This document shows, one piece after another, positions 63,701-64,000 of a DNA stretch of 64,000 nt. The position numbers and the translations under genes are program-made. The notes under the pieces were generated by a model. That model made no database searches. It had not been told where the DNA came from and was given only the letters and a program-made list of their open reading frames with translations. Source of the stretch: Curtobacterium sp. MCJR17_020 (GTDB lineage Bacteria; Actinomycetota; Actinomycetes; Actinomycetales; Microbacteriaceae); NCBI RefSeq assembly GCF_003234365.2, contig NZ_CP126260.1:2232001-2296000 (forward strand). The letters run 5' to 3'. Numbering within the stretch: position 1 is the stretch's first letter; each line of letters starts with the position of its first letter.

Positions 63701-64000
63701 CATGGTCGCCACGTACGAGCTCGGTGGTGGCCGGGTGCGGATCGGCCGGTCGAAGGTCGGGCGGCGGGCGTTCCTCGGCAACAGCGGGATGACGGGCGCC
63801 GGACGCTCGGTCCCGCGCGAGGCGCTGGTGGCGGTGCTGTCCGCCGTGCCGAAGAAGGCCAAGCGCGGGTCGTCGTGGCTCGGCTCGCCCCCGGTGCGGC
63901 TGCGCCGTGCGGCGACGCAGTTCGACGAGGAGCGCACCTTCCGCCCGCCCGTCCGGCTCAAGGTCGCCCGCGGTTGCTGGGAGCTGCTGCGGCTCGTGGC
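60765..64000 (+). CDS. Pls/PosA-family non-ribosomal peptide synthetase (partial)
   Basis: The open frame runs past the right edge (1,078 codons so far). An adenylation domain (residues ~20-510) has IIFTSGSTGVPKGVAVTH, FDASCEEMW, NTYGPTEATV, YRSGDLVRY and PTRTSGKVDRAAL. A carrier domain follows (DDFFAHGGGSLTAAQL; Ser is the phosphopantetheine site). Then come membrane helices (VLTWTALVAAVLHATTLPFL, PALIVALLVFVTPIGKMAL), a left-handed-beta-helix-like domain, two more helices and a second such domain. There is no condensation or thioesterase domain. This is the layout of epsilon-poly-lysine synthetase-like enzymes, which make isopeptide-linked basic homopolymers. Start ATG 60765 follows GGAAGAGGGA. 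Confidence 0.93.
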   Translation, partial: MTTGTGNAQLELARGGHAPAPRTLFDVLAATAATHPTATALEDPAGTVDYAALLDLVRAQADDLARRGVRRGDRVGVRVPSGGRDLYLSILAVLAAGAAYVPVDADDPEERATLVFGEAGVVGIIGAGGVLRDRDGGELPVTDPTASAALPHLDDDAWIIFTSGSTGVPKGVAVTHRSAAAFVDAEARMFLQAAPLGPGDRVLAGLSVAFDASCEEMWLAWGHGAALVPAPRSLVRTGVDLGPWLIAHTITVVSTVPTLAALWPDDALEQVRLVIFGGEACPPELAARIASRDREVWNTYGPTEATVVACGSLLDGGQPIRIGLPLDGWDLAVVDGAGQRVEPGGVGELVIGGVGLGRYLDPAKDAEKYAPFPELGWERAYRSGDLVRYDPEGLVFQGRADDQVKLGGRRIELGEIDAALQALDDVAGGAAVVQRTPAGNQVLVGYVAPVAGATVDVAAANARLRQELPAALVPLVAVVDSLPTRTSGKVDRAALPWPLPGATDAAMLPDTVAWIAERWAAILGVPVSSVDDDFFAHGGGSLTAAQLVSAIRERFPTTTVADVYDHPRIGALAAALDESGPVAAASRDVTPVPPTTGLAMTLLGLPVQVLRGLRVLTWTALVAAVLHATTLPFLPVLPWPALIVALLVFVTPIGKMALTVVLARLLLVGVRPGDHPRGGSVHLRVWLAERIAEAVDGPSTAGAPWISYYARALGARIGTDVDLHTLPPVTGMLTIGKRASIEPEVDLAGHWVDGDVFRLGRVRVDDDAVVHSRTTLLPGAHVGAGAEVEAGSAVAGRVPAGERWAGSPAERVGSARHGREARPPSRRRWLLAYGAGSVAVAGLPVIGVAVGLLVAVALVGRASTLGDAVLRALATVPLATVVAGAVYALLVVVSVRMLGIGLHEGRHPVRSRIGWQAWSTERVLDAARTLLFPLYASLVTPVWLRLLGAKVGRNTEISTVLLIPTLTQIASGAFLADDTMVATYELGGGRVRIGRSKVGRRAFLGNSGMTGAGRSVPREALVAVLSAVPKKAKRGSSWLGSPPVRLRRAATQFDEERTFRPPVRLKVARGCWELLRLV

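Overview
The window is 64 kb of very GC-rich, densely packed bacterial chromosome. Gene content and order point to an actinobacterium of the family Microbacteriaceae, most like Curtobacterium; that placement is inference from memory of gene order, with no search run. Supporting signs are frequent GTG/TTG starts, many 4-base GTGA/ATGA gene overlaps, the MEP isoprenoid pathway, the nusA-ylxR-infB-rbfA-truB-ribF block, the argS-lysA-hom-thrC-thrB-rho-prfA-prmC-tsaC-wecA-atp order, and a Pls/PosA-type peptide synthetase.

Layout. (1) 1-8.9 kb: translation block on the minus strand, nusA, ylxR, infB, rbfA, truB, two small membrane proteins and ribF (cut by the left edge), interrupted by a divergent pair: mutY (+) and a kinase-like protein with a lost P-loop (-). 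(2) 9-18.2 kb, minus strand: an OsmC protein, an FKBP lipoprotein, dxr, an RseP-type protease, an NCS1 permease with a cysteine hydrolase, ispG and proS. (3) 18.3-36.5 kb: an asparaginase (+), then a ten-gene minus-strand surface/signalling locus: small membrane protein, FHA protein, PP2C phosphatase, Ser/Thr kinase, 1,959-residue exported repeat protein, MoxR ATPase, DUF58, transglutaminase-like protein, zinc-ribbon/FHA protein, and a protein resembling a decayed FtsK domain. Its core matches the PFNA cluster known from Bifidobacterium (pkb2, fn3, aaa-atp, duf58, tgm, prpC, fha). (4) 36.6-46.8 kb, minus strand: tsaC, a WecA/MraY-like transferase, atpI-B-E-F-H-A-G-D-C, then yaaA. A HAD hydrolase (+) is inserted upstream of tsaC. 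(5) 47.5-59.6 kb, minus strand: argS, an LmeA-like protein, lysA, hom, thrC, thrB, rho, prfA and prmC, supplying aspartate-family amino acids plus transcription and translation termination. (6) 59.6-64 kb, plus strand: a lipoprotein, tRNA-Arg(CCG), and a large Pls/PosA-type peptide synthetase that runs off the right edge.

The two most interesting areas are the PFNA-like locus and the synthetase. In the locus the kinase, phosphatase and FHA readers sit beside a giant extracellular fibronectin/Ig-like protein, the transglutaminase homologue seems to have lost all three catalytic residues, and one FHA protein carries a threefold D-T-V-I/V-R motif. The adenylation domain of the synthetase reads, by eye, as a lysine/ornithine-type specificity code. 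No CRISPR array, intact insertion sequence or prophage was seen, and no gene-free stretch exceeds 300 bases.
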